Positions 1 to 6,344 of a stretch of DNA of 8,162 nt are shown one piece after another. Each line of letters opens with the position of its first letter. Positions within the stretch are counted from its first letter, which is position 1. This DNA is from Silvanigrellales bacterium (lineage in GTDB: Bacteria > Bdellovibrionota_B > Oligoflexia > Silvanigrellales > Silvanigrellaceae): assembly GCA_028285285.1 (NCBI GenBank), contig JANQPW010000149.1, forward strand, positions 1-8,162, written 5' to 3'. The position numbers were made by a program, and so were the translations under genes. Under the pieces are notes generated by a model. The model was not told where the DNA came from, searched no databases, and saw only the letters and a list, made by a program, of their open reading frames with translations.

Positions 1-1336
1 GATGGGTAGCATAGTAAAAGAGAGAGTCTTGCCCCATGCGAAAACCCTCAGGTATCCACAACTGCTTTTGGAAGCTCAAGGTGTTTTGCACCGGGGGAGT
101 GGCCGGAACGAGCCACAAGCTCGGCCGGCGGAAAGCCCAGAGATGAGCCCGATCCACCACCCGATCGAGCGAGGCCTGCTCCGTGCACTCTGTGGTTCGG
201 ATCTTGAGGCCCAAAAACCGCGACAAAGCCTGAAGGTCTGCGAGTGGGCTCATCTCGCTGGTGCCAGAGGGAAACGCACTGCAGTGGGTGAAAAGTGAGC
301 GCTGCCCGTCTGAAACGGATCGATCGGTGGTGGCCACGAGGCCAGACTCCATTGAAGTCACAAAAAGTGCCTTGGGGTGAGCTGCAGCCACACTTCCGTC
401 GTTGTTGAGTGCGGAGAGTTGACTCAAAAAAAGCTCAGGCCGGGCTTCGCGAGGAATGGTTTTCACAAATCCCCATTCCGATTCGGAAACGAAGTCGGTG
501 GTTGGCTGCGCCGGTGTTCCTGGAGGTTCAGGGTCGTTGGGGTCGGTTGGGGTTGTGGGCTCTGAAGGCTCAGATGTGGCGGATTCCTGCCAAGCTGTGA
601 ACAGATGTGCAGGGGTGATCTCGTTTGAAGATGTGGCTGCAGCAGCAGCTGGTGGCAAGGCTAAAAGCCGGAAGTCGGCAAAGGAATCGCTGAGCAAACT
701 CAAGTCTTGGAGTGAGTCACGTTGAGCATCTGAAATCACAACCAGTCTGCCCTTTTGAGCCTTGAGTTCCGGTGCTTGACGAAATGCCTCTCGCACAACA
801 TTGAGGGTGAGGTCTGTGGAAAAGGGAATGGGGGCTGAGCCGCTTTGGGAGTCGAATTGTCGTTTGATGATGGCTGTGGCTTCAGCCACGTTCGTGGCCG
901 ACTCCAATTGCACCTGTTGGAGCCACTTCTGTGTGCTTTCGTCCCAATGGGTGCTGGGGATCAAAAAACGCAGGGTGCCCGAGGTGCGCACCAATTCGTT
1001 GGCAAGCTCATCTGCCATTTGTGGAGCATTTGTGAAGCTGAGCCACGACGAGAGGCTTCTGTCGACCCAAACGATTGTGTCCACTGTTGGTTGTGTTTTG
1101 AGAGATTCCGACTCATCTCGGTAATAGGCTCCAGCAATGGAGAGGGTGGCGAGCCCCACGAGCAGCCACAGCAGCCAAGGCGGCGGCCCCAGCTGCAGTC
1201 GTTGATGGGCCTGGGAGTTGGTGCCGCCATAAGTGTGGGTGGGCAGTGGCAGGGTTTGCGGTTTGCGGCGGCGCCAAAGCAGGAGGCCCAATGTGGCCAG
1301 CGACACGAGAGAAGAAAGCAGCAGTGTTGTGACCAT
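1..1336 (-). CDS. BatA-type membrane protein with von Willebrand A domain (partial, runs off left edge)
   Basis: An uninterrupted minus-strand frame begins at an ATG at 1336-1334 and is still open at base 1, giving about 445 residues without the C-terminus. Two hydrophobic segments (about residues 3-20 and 53-70) flank a short basic/proline linker (WRRRKPQTLPLPT), the usual N-terminal arrangement of BatA-family proteins. A VWA-like domain follows: VDRSLS at about 91-96 gives the MIDAS DxSxS signature, and LVVISDAQ at about 198-205 matches the later beta strand with its Asp. Residues about 253-280 are a Pro/Thr/Glu-rich linker, followed by a region I do not recognise. The start overlaps the DUF58 stop by one base (TGATG), so translation is probably coupled. 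Family knowledge: such proteins sit in the inner membrane and act with DUF58 proteins and MoxR ATPases. The exact role here is inferred. Confidence 0.8.
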   Translation of the reverse strand, partial: MVTTLLLSSLVSLATLGLLLWRRRKPQTLPLPTHTYGGTNSQAHQRLQLGPPPWLLWLLVGLATLSIAGAYYRDESESLKTQPTVDTIVWVDRSLSSWLSFTNAPQMADELANELVRTSGTLRFLIPSTHWDESTQKWLQQVQLESATNVAEATAIIKRQFDSQSGSAPIPFSTDLTLNVVREAFRQAPELKAQKGRLVVISDAQRDSLQDLSLLSDSFADFRLLALPPAAAAATSSNEITPAHLFTAWQESATSEPSEPTTPTDPNDPEPPGTPAQPTTDFVSESEWGFVKTIPREARPELFLSQLSALNNDGSVAAAHPKALFVTSMESGLVATTDRSVSDGQRSLFTHCSAFPSGTSEMSPLADLQALSRFLGLKIRTTECTEQASLDRVVDRAHLWAFRRPSLWLVPATPPVQNTLSFQKQLWIPEGFRMGQDSLFYYATH

Positions 1337-2244
1337 CAGTCTGCCCCCCCGCTGCGGCGCCGGGTGTTGTGCGCGTCGGTGATCAGGTAGGAATCACCCA
1401 CCATGCGCACCAATTCATGAATGCTGTTGTTCTCGGTGATGCCGTGAAAACTTCCCAGGTTTTGTCCCACTTTGGTGCGGTAGGTGCGGATTTCTTCTTG
1501 CAAGTTGTCGATGTAGGTTGAGCCTGAAAAATTTTGCGCAGGTGCGGCATCAACGTTTGCCGTTGGTGCCACATCTGTAGCTCCAAAGGGTGTGAGTTGG
1601 TGAGCCTCGTGGGCCAAGGGGTTTTGCGGAGAGGGCCACTCCAGCGGATCACGCACGCAGAAGAAAGACACGCCGTGGCAGCCCCTTTGATGAAAAACTT
1701 CAAGATCGGAAATCAAAGCACCATTGAGAAAATCGGACAGCACATAGTTTGCGTCTTGGCCTCGCCGAACTCGCAGAGCCTGCTGAATTCTGGCCTTCAA
1801 TGTTGCTCGCTCGCTGATGATCAAGCGCACGCCATGCCCTTGTCTTTCGTGCACGGCCTGAAGCACAGCGGCCACGCCCAGGAGAGTTTGCCCCTTGGTG
1901 CACCGCGCTTCGCCTGATGCGAAGTCGAGGCTTTCTTCGGAAACAATAAAGAGACGCGCTGTGAGTTGGCCTTGGGCGTCGTCAATTCTGCTCATGAGTT
2001 CATCAGTGCGCATGAAATGAGACAGCGAAAGCGCACTGAGGCGGTCGCCCCGCTGAAAAGGGCGCATGGAGACACCCATGCGGGTGGCTGCCTTATTTCG
2101 GGAGCGGTCGTTGGAAGCCAGCACATTGCCCAGCTTCGGGTAGAGGACTTCCCGCAGGGTGTGGGGCAGTGCTCTCGCCGGTTGCAGCTGGTGCCAAAGA
2201 TTGCGATCGCGTGGGTAGAGTCCACAAAAGTCAGCAAGCTGCAT
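1336..2244 (-). CDS. Divergent DUF58-family protein
   Basis: The protein has 302 residues. The ATG at 2244 is preferred over an upstream in-frame GTG (2301) because AGGAG lies four bases before it. The DUF58 signature is recognisable but diverged: MRPFQRGDRLSALSLS (about 60-75) corresponds to the family's REYQPGDDxRxIDW block. VLSDFL (168-173) and VRDPLEWPSP (197-206) match the family's SDFLD and DPxExxLP blocks. The C-terminal VRMVGDSYLIT (279-289) fits the usual end. The family's MIDAS DxSxS position seems to read SEESL (about 102-106), so metal binding is doubtful. There is no membrane segment, so it is probably cytoplasmic or peripheral. It is coupled to the downstream VWA membrane protein. 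DUF58 proteins usually accompany MoxR and BatA proteins. The upstream neighbour here is the divergent ilvA, not moxR. The last codons contain a G7 run. Confidence 0.78.
   Translation of the reverse strand: MQLADFCGLYPRDRNLWHQLQPARALPHTLREVLYPKLGNVLASNDRSRNKAATRMGVSMRPFQRGDRLSALSLSHFMRTDELMSRIDDAQGQLTARLFIVSEESLDFASGEARCTKGQTLLGVAAVLQAVHERQGHGVRLIISERATLKARIQQALRVRRGQDANYVLSDFLNGALISDLEVFHQRGCHGVSFFCVRDPLEWPSPQNPLAHEAHQLTPFGATDVAPTANVDAAPAQNFSGSTYIDNLQEEIRTYRTKVGQNLGSFHGITENNSIHELVRMVGDSYLITDAHNTRRRSGGAD
1344..1350 (-). repeat. G7 homopolymer at the 3' end of the DUF58 gene
   Basis: Seven C on the plus strand (seven G on the coding strand) encode the two Gly codons and the first base of the Ala codon, three codons before the DUF58 stop. 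Insertion of one G, or a -1 frameshift, would bypass that stop and enter the frame of the downstream VWA gene exactly at its ATG. Confidence 0.85.
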
Positions 2245-2248
2245 GAGA

Positions 2249-2253
2249 CTCCT
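2249..2253 (-). promoter_or_regulatory. Ribosome binding site of the DUF58 gene
   Basis: AGGAG on the minus strand lies four bases upstream of the ATG at 2244. It decides the start over the GTG at 2301, which has no comparable site. Confidence 0.7.
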
Positions 2254-2270
2254 TCGCTGGCGCGGATGAT

Positions 2271-2293
2271 CCAGGTTGATGATGACAACCTGG
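2271..2293. repeat. Perfect inverted repeat CCAGGTTG-N7-CAACCTGG
   Basis: Eight-base arms (2271-2278 and 2286-2293) match perfectly around a seven-base spacer. On the DUF58 side it falls in the predicted mRNA leader. On the ilvA side its right arm runs into the proposed -35 box (2290-2295). It could be an operator or an mRNA hairpin. The repeat is seen directly, the role is inferred. Confidence 0.5.
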
Positions 2294-2311
2294 CAAGACA
2301 CAGGCTGCCAG
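2290..2311. repeat. Inverted repeat CTGGCA-N10-TGCCAG
   Basis: Six-base perfect arms at 2290-2295 and 2306-2311. They share bases 2290-2293 with the preceding repeat, so as RNA hairpins the two would be mutually exclusive. As DNA they could be overlapping protein sites between the two promoters. Confidence 0.35.
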
Positions 2312-2318
2312 TTATGAT
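2290..2318 (+). promoter_or_regulatory. Candidate sigma70-type promoter for ilvA
   Basis: CTGGCA (2290-2295, four of six against TTGACA), a 17-base spacer, then TATGAT (2313-2318, five of six against TATAAT). This would start transcription near 2325 and give a leader of about 36 bases before the GTG at 2361. It assumes the standard consensus applies in this organism. Confidence 0.45.
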
Positions 2319-2342
2319 ACTGGGCAAAACGAAGACAGACAA
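2314..2342 (-). promoter_or_regulatory. Candidate sigma70-type promoter for the DUF58/VWA pair
   Basis: On the minus strand TTGTCT (2342-2337), a 17-base spacer, then TATCAT (2319-2314). Its -10 hexamer overlaps the ilvA -10 hexamer by five bases on the opposite strand, so one polymerase would block the other. Predicted start near 2307, leaving a leader of about 60 bases that contains the CCAGGTTG/CAACCTGG repeat. Confidence 0.45.
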
Positions 2343-2360
2343 CTCAAGCGGAGAGAACCC

Positions 2361-3713
2361 GTGAATTCACCAGACGCCCCCCCAAATGCACGGTCGCGCA
2401 TGCAACGAGAGTTGGAGCGCTTGTCTGCCCCCGATCACACGAACCTCAGCGAGCTGCAACCCGAGCTCGATCAAGCCCTGGAAACGGTGAGGCGCTACCT
2501 GCCCAGCAGCCCACTGCGGCGCTCCGATTGGTTGTCGTCGTTGTGTGGGGGAGAGGTTTGGCTCAAAATGGAAAACCTCAACCCCACCGGCTCCTTCAAA
2601 GTCAGAGGAGCCTTGAATGCTGTGGCTCGTCGGCTTCATCGGAGCCCTGCCGGATCACAGTTTCTTGGGGAAGCCGAGGCGGTCACCCTCGTGGCCGCCT
2701 CTGCAGGAAACCATGCGCAGGGAGTCGCTTTTGCAGCTCGAGAAATGGGATGTGCGGCCCACATTTTCCTTCCCCATGGAACGCCCCTAGTGAAACAACT
2801 CCAAACCAAAAGGCTGGGAGCCACCATCAGTGTCATGGGGCAAAACCTCAACGAGGCTTTTGAGCATGCCTTTGACTATGTCGACAAAAATCCCGGCTCA
2901 CAGTTTCTGCACCCGTTCAATGACTTTGAGGTGATTGCTGGTCAGGCCACCTGTTTGATGGAGAGCTTTCGGCAGTACGAAGAAGTCACAGGTCGATCGC
3001 GAAATGACATTGAGCGGTTTGTGTGCTCCGTGGGAGGTGGAGGTCTTGTTTCGGGCAGTGGTCTTGCCATGGCGTTGGGTGGAAAAGGTGAGGTCGTGGG
3101 AGTGGAGCACGAGTCTTTTGACTCGGCTCATGCGTCGTTGAGTCGAGGTCAATGGTCTCCCATTTCTCAGGAAGGCAGCACGAGCCTGGCCGACGGCATT
3201 CGGGTGCAGCGGATTGGTCGGCAGAATCTGGCTTTGATGAAAGAAACGGTGGCGGCTGTGGGCTTGGTTAGCGATGATGAGCTGGCTGGGGCAATCACAA
3301 GCTTGTTTGAAAATGAAAATGTGGTTGCGGAAGGTGCCGGAGCAGCGGCTGTGGCCCACCTGCTGCAGCGCCCCCAGGAATACAGCGGTCGTTGCTCTGT
3401 GCTTTGTTTGAGTGGTGGCAACATTGATGCGCAGTTGTTTAGCAGAGCTCTCTCTCGTGGGCTTCGCCTTTCAGCTCGGGTTATGCGTGTGAAAATTCAC
3501 ATAGGTGACAAGCCGGGCCAGTTGGCACAAGCCCTGTGTGTGCTGGCAGAGTCGGATGCCAATTTGCTCGAGGTGCATCACGATCGCACCTATTCAAAAG
3601 TGAACGTGGGCCACGTGGAAGTGGAGTTGTCGGTGGAAACACGTGACACGGCACACCAAGAGGCCGTGATGCATCAGCTACAGATAGCCGGACTCCGCCC
3701 GGAAAGCCACTAG
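2361..3713 (+). CDS. ilvA: Threonine ammonia-lyase (threonine deaminase), PLP-dependent, with C-terminal ACT domain
   Basis: Deaminates L-threonine to 2-oxobutanoate, the first step of isoleucine synthesis, in the cytoplasm. The protein has 450 residues from a GTG preceded by GGAGAG seven to eight bases upstream; an in-frame ATG at 2400 lacks such a site. Fold-type II PLP motifs are clear: NPTGSFKVRGA with the Schiff-base Lys80, SAGNHAQG (114-121), the phosphate-binding loop GGGGLVSG (225-232) and SGGN (351-354). A single ACT domain spans about 374-447 (KIHIGDKPGQLAQAL onward). This makes it the medium-length single-ACT form, not the long form with two regulatory domains typified by E. coli IlvA. 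A catabolic TdcB-like role cannot be excluded from sequence. The ACT domain suggests allosteric control by amino acids. It appears to be transcribed alone, divergently from the DUF58/VWA pair. Confidence 0.93.
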   Translation: MNSPDAPPNARSRMQRELERLSAPDHTNLSELQPELDQALETVRRYLPSSPLRRSDWLSSLCGGEVWLKMENLNPTGSFKVRGALNAVARRLHRSPAGSQFLGEAEAVTLVAASAGNHAQGVAFAAREMGCAAHIFLPHGTPLVKQLQTKRLGATISVMGQNLNEAFEHAFDYVDKNPGSQFLHPFNDFEVIAGQATCLMESFRQYEEVTGRSRNDIERFVCSVGGGGLVSGSGLAMALGGKGEVVGVEHESFDSAHASLSRGQWSPISQEGSTSLADGIRVQRIGRQNLALMKETVAAVGLVSDDELAGAITSLFENENVVAEGAGAAAVAHLLQRPQEYSGRCSVLCLSGGNIDAQLFSRALSRGLRLSARVMRVKIHIGDKPGQLAQALCVLAESDANLLEVHHDRTYSKVNVGHVEVELSVETRDTAHQEAVMHQLQIAGLRPESH

Positions 3714-3736
3714 GAAACGGCCTCGTGAGCGCAATC

Positions 3737-3783
3737 TCTTCGACTGCTTGTGTTTCGATCACCTGATCGGGTAACCTCGAAGA
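3737..3783. repeat. Nested inverted repeats between ilvA and the secreted-protein gene
   Basis: The 104-base gap after ilvA holds CGATCA-CC-TGATCG (3756-3769), a palindrome with a two-base centre. It is nested inside a wider pair, TCTTCGA (3737-3743) and TCGAAGA (3777-3783). No T-run follows, so it does not look like an intrinsic terminator. An operator for the downstream pair is possible. I see no convincing -35/-10 pair in this gap. Confidence 0.3.
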
Positions 3784-3817
3784 AACACTTTTGAGAATCA
3801 ATTGAATTGGAGGGATC

Positions 3818-4408
3818 GTGAAAAAATTTGTGCAATTCACGAAGGCAATGGGTTTGGTGGCGTTGGGACTGGGTTCTGCGAGCGTTGCGACAGCGCGGGA
3901 TCTTTCTGGACAAAGTAGTGGTTGGCGCCAAGATCGCATGTTGACCTGCCGCAGCTTCGGCGACCGCGGTACCATCGATGGCAACGCGCAGATGAATGTG
4001 TGGTGGGACCCTCGCAGCAAGCTGGCTTGGGTGGTGCAGATCAGCTACAACACCAGGAGAGTTTTTTCGGGCAGCTACAACCTTCAGGTTAAAAAAGTCA
4101 CCCACCATCGCAGCGCCAGGAACACCCTGATCGATTTTGCTCTCGATGAAGGCGCGCGAGTTCTCTCTCCTTCGAGTGGCAATCAGTTCAAAGGCATTTG
4201 GCATGTCGCCGATGGCTCCTCGGGAAGACGACCCAGTGCCATTGAGATCCGCCGCGAAGGGGGAGAGTTTGGCTCGACCTTCCAAATGCGCATTGGCCGC
4301 AACCTCACCGACACTAACGCAGGAAATGACGACGTGTACCAAACCTTTGGCAATTGCTCCATCAGCAACGCCAGCGTGTGGAATCAATTGGATGATCGTG
4401 TCAATTAA
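3818..4408 (+). CDS. Small secreted protein of unknown family, two cysteines
   Basis: The protein has 196 residues from a GTG with GGAGGG three bases upstream. It starts MKKF and has a typical Sec signal peptide: basic start, hydrophobic core at about 11-23, and an ATA-RD cleavage site after residue 26. An alternative ATG at 3848 would remove the basic start and is less likely. The mature protein is about 170 residues, rich in Arg, Asn, Ser and aromatic residues. Only two cysteines are visible (C44 in LTCRSFG and C180 in FGNCSIS), which could form one disulfide in the periplasm. I do not recognise the family. It probably shares an operon with the lipoprotein 29 bases downstream, to which it appears distantly related. 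Confidence 0.8.
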   Translation: MKKFVQFTKAMGLVALGLGSASVATARDLSGQSSGWRQDRMLTCRSFGDRGTIDGNAQMNVWWDPRSKLAWVVQISYNTRRVFSGSYNLQVKKVTHHRSARNTLIDFALDEGARVLSPSSGNQFKGIWHVADGSSGRRPSAIEIRREGGEFGSTFQMRIGRNLTDTNAGNDDVYQTFGNCSISNASVWNQLDDRVN

Positions 4409-4437
4409 TTCTGACGACTTGTGAGGGGAAGAAAACC

Positions 4438-5130
4438 ATGAATCTCAGTTTCAATTTTCGCCAAGCAGTGGCCCTGGCTTCGCTAGGGGCTTTTGCACTC
4501 AGCGCGGGCTGTGTGAGCCGCGGGCAAAACAAGTCGATCGCCCGAGCGGCTCCCGCAGCTTCTTCCGGAGATGACACGCAGAAGATCATCGATGCCGTGC
4601 TTTTGCCAACGGAAAACGTGACCATTGCCCGTTGTGGTTTTGACGAAGTTGTGTCGAGCGATGAAGATCGCCGCATCACGGCTTTGGCACCGCACAACAT
4701 GCATGCAGAGGTGTACCGCACTCAGCGGGGTGCTTTTGGTCTGCGCATTCAGATCAGCGAAGGCGGCATTCCCACTCGGGTTTACGACGGCCGCATTCGT
4801 TCGGCAGAGAACGCGTCGAAACGGGGAGGCGATCCTTCACCGGCCCAACTGCAGCTCACCACCTATGGTGACCGCACGAAGATCACCGTCTATGGCGGCC
4901 CCGGGGCGGAACCGCAGATCATTGAGGGAGAGGGCCAGTCGCGCCGTGTGGAACTCACCTTGACCTACAAAGATGGGCGTTACAATGCGGGCATTGAAGA
5001 CCAGGTCGACACCAACAAGAACATGATCTTCTCTGATTGTGACTTGGTCGACAACCACATTGGTCAGAACCTGGCGCGCTCGGTGACCACTCGTGCTCCT
5101 TCTCAGGCAGGTGACGACAAGATCGACTGA
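4438..5130 (+). CDS. Predicted lipoprotein of unknown family, two conserved-position cysteines
   Basis: The protein has 230 residues; the ATG follows GAGGGGAAG by six bases. The signal peptide (hydrophobic at about 10-24) ends in the lipobox LSAGC with C25 as the lipidated residue. Val follows at +2, so there is no Asp to hold it in the inner membrane and outer-membrane sorting is likely. A Ser/Ala-rich tether (26-48) leads to a domain bounded by C66 (IARCGF) and C201 (FSDCDL), which may form a disulfide. The C-terminus is polar and acidic. No enzyme motif is seen. The C66-C201 spacing is one residue shorter than C44-C180 in the upstream protein, and short motifs (QIS, RVYDG, DTN before the last Cys) align. 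Duplication and divergence is the likely origin. Function unknown. Confidence 0.82.
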   Translation: MNLSFNFRQAVALASLGAFALSAGCVSRGQNKSIARAAPAASSGDDTQKIIDAVLLPTENVTIARCGFDEVVSSDEDRRITALAPHNMHAEVYRTQRGAFGLRIQISEGGIPTRVYDGRIRSAENASKRGGDPSPAQLQLTTYGDRTKITVYGGPGAEPQIIEGEGQSRRVELTLTYKDGRYNAGIEDQVDTNKNMIFSDCDLVDNHIGQNLARSVTTRAPSQAGDDKID

Positions 5131-5171
5131 GTTGGCTCCCTTGAGCTCGCAATGCGCCCACGCGCGGATCG

Positions 5172-6122
5172 TTAGCGGCATCTCGAGAGATAGTGCGAGT
5201 AAGCTCGAAAAAGCCCAGCGGCTTTTTCTCTCGGGTTGTCTTGCAGAAAAAAGCGGAGATCAACATAGATCACTGCTTTGCCGTTTTGGCTAATGCTGAT
5301 CCGCGTCTTTGCGGAGTTGCGAGACAACACGGCGAGCCTTCCCATCTGGGAGATCGCACAGCGAGGTCCTTGTTTTCGCAGTTCTGAAAAGATCTGGGCT
5401 TTCTGCCTTTGAAGCTTTGCGCGATCATTTGAAAAAGTGTTGGCCTTTTTTGAAGCGGATAAGGCAGCTCCTTTCCAGGCTATGGGTTTCCGGCAGGCTT
5501 GGCCGCTGAAGTCAATGGAGAAGGGTTGGGTCATTCCCAGCTCTCGGCCCACCTTTTCACTCACCTCAACATGAAGATGCGGCGCTGAAGACCAGCCGTT
5601 GTGACCACTCTTGGCAATGATGTGGTCCACGGTGACCCACTGCCCCTGCCGCACCCGAACCGAGTTTTGTTTGAGATGCACATAGCTGCTGTAGAGGCCG
5701 CTTTCGTGCTTGATGGTGATGAAATTGTATCTCTTCGCATTTCCTTTGCCGGCCCTTTGCCGCGGGTGGAGGTCGGGATAGCTGTCACGAAACGAGTGCA
5801 CCCGGCCTGCTCTCATGGGGTACACAGGCGTGCCGATGGGAAGTGCGCGGCCCTGCGACGCTAAGTCAATGGCGAAGTAGCCGCGGTTGCCGGAGTGCGA
5901 GCCAACCCCCCAGTGTTTGGATTGAGAAACCCGCGGTGACAGTTGTCGGAGTGGTGAACACCAACCCCTCAGCACTCGGCTCGGCCGCGGAGTTCGCTTC
6001 TCAGCCAAGAGCTCGGATCCCCTTTCTGGTGCGCTCGATTCTCCGCACGCGGTGAGGCCCTCAGAAAAGAGAAAGAGGGCCCCAAAGAGAGCCAGCCGAG
6101 AAAAAGGAGACGAAGTTTTCAA
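5172..6122 (-). CDS. M23 family (LytM-type) metallopeptidase lipoprotein
   Basis: Predicted zinc endopeptidase acting on peptidoglycan crosslinks at the cell envelope. The protein has 316 residues if translation starts at the TTG at 6122, which has AAGAGG five bases upstream and gives MKTSSPF. A GTG two codons earlier (6128) would put that AAGAG directly against the start. The lipobox LTAC puts the lipidated Cys at residue 26. The catalytic domain spans about 55-190: GSHSGNRGYFAID supplies His76 and Asp86, GTPVYPMRAGRV is the usual core strand, YSSYVHL holds His149, and SAPHLHVEV supplies His182 and His184. All expected ligands are present, so it is probably active. About 125 C-terminal residues, lysine/arginine-rich at first, are not recognised. 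It is convergent with the preceding lipoprotein gene (41 bases between stops). Confidence 0.88.
   Translation of the reverse strand: MKTSSPFSRLALFGALFLFSEGLTACGESSAPERGSELLAEKRTPRPSRVLRGWCSPLRQLSPRVSQSKHWGVGSHSGNRGYFAIDLASQGRALPIGTPVYPMRAGRVHSFRDSYPDLHPRQRAGKGNAKRYNFITIKHESGLYSSYVHLKQNSVRVRQGQWVTVDHIIAKSGHNGWSSAPHLHVEVSEKVGRELGMTQPFSIDFSGQACRKPIAWKGAALSASKKANTFSNDRAKLQRQKAQIFSELRKQGPRCAISQMGRLAVLSRNSAKTRISISQNGKAVIYVDLRFFLQDNPREKAAGLFRAYSHYLSRCR
5207..5228. terminator. Candidate bidirectional terminator hairpin inside the M23 gene
   Basis: GAAAAAGCC-CAGC-GGCTTTTTC forms a perfect nine-base stem with a four-base loop and a T-run on either strand. On the plus strand it lies 77 bases after the lipoprotein stop and is the best terminator candidate for the 3818-5130 pair. 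On the minus strand it lies within the last codons of the M23 gene, ahead of its stop at 5172. The stem has only four G-C pairs, so it is weak. Confidence 0.45.
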
Positions 6123-6127
6123 AGGCA

Positions 6128-6133
6128 CCTCTT
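6128..6133 (-). promoter_or_regulatory. Ribosome binding site of the M23 gene
   Basis: AAGAGG on the minus strand, five bases before the TTG at 6122. It favours this TTG over the overlapping GTG at 6128. Confidence 0.5.
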
Positions 6134-6250
6134 GGTCTGTTTTGTGTGCAAGGCGAAACCTCTGTGGAAAACACAGGCGTGAGTGGAAATGCGCCGTCGG
6201 CTTCGCTCGCTGGGGTATCGGTAATCTGCTCTTAAAACTTTACTTTATCT

Positions 6251-6272
6251 TATAATTTGTTTGAATAACAAA
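6251..6272 (+). promoter_or_regulatory. AT-rich divergent intergenic region with TATAAT box
   Basis: The 222 bases between the M23 gene and the cytochrome-like gene (6123-6344) contain no gene I can support. Around 6231-6276 they become very AT-rich, with a perfect TATAAT at 6251-6256 reading right. On the opposite strand TATAAG is also a fair -10. No good -35 box sits 16-18 bases upstream on either strand. TTTGTT-N5-AACAAA (6256-6261, 6267-6272) is a small inverted repeat just after the box and could be an operator. Confidence 0.35.
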
Positions 6273-6331
6273 GAAAATCGACACTGGCTTTCATGACTTT
6301 TAGCGCGGCGTCAACGACAATTTCCTTTGTT

Positions 6332-6336
6332 GGAGG
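6332..6336 (+). promoter_or_regulatory. Ribosome binding site of the CxxCH protein gene
   Basis: GGAGG eight bases before the ATG at 6345. It supports that start over an in-frame TTG at 6327, from which this site would be internal. Confidence 0.65.
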
Positions 6337-6344
6337 TGCTTCAA

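Noticed and set aside
52..60. DnaA box-like GTATCCACA, with a second TTTTCCACA-like site on the minus strand at 6171-6163
   Set aside because: Isolated single sites about 6 kb apart. The first lies in coding sequence, without clustering or an adjacent AT-rich unwinding element, so there is no support for an origin.
634..650. GCT/GCA triplet repeat
   Set aside because: It is a short run of alanine codons (AAAAA) in the VWA protein linker, too short and mixed to suggest a microsatellite of interest.
2..1390. Several plus-strand ORFs (2-298, 409-600, 801-1124, 845-1390)
   Set aside because: They lie opposite the long open minus-strand frame of the VWA protein, have no recognisable domains, and lack upstream ribosome binding sites.
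1534..2364. Plus-strand ORFs 1534-1917 and 1966-2364
   Set aside because: Antisense to the DUF58 gene, which has recognisable family motifs and a good ribosome binding site.
3714..3817. Intrinsic terminator for ilvA
   Set aside because: Inverted repeats are present, but no stem followed by a T-run could be found.
2898..4387. Minus-strand ORFs 2898-3359, 3481-4020 and 3710-4387
   Set aside because: They are antisense shadows of ilvA and of the signal-peptide protein and contain no recognisable motifs.
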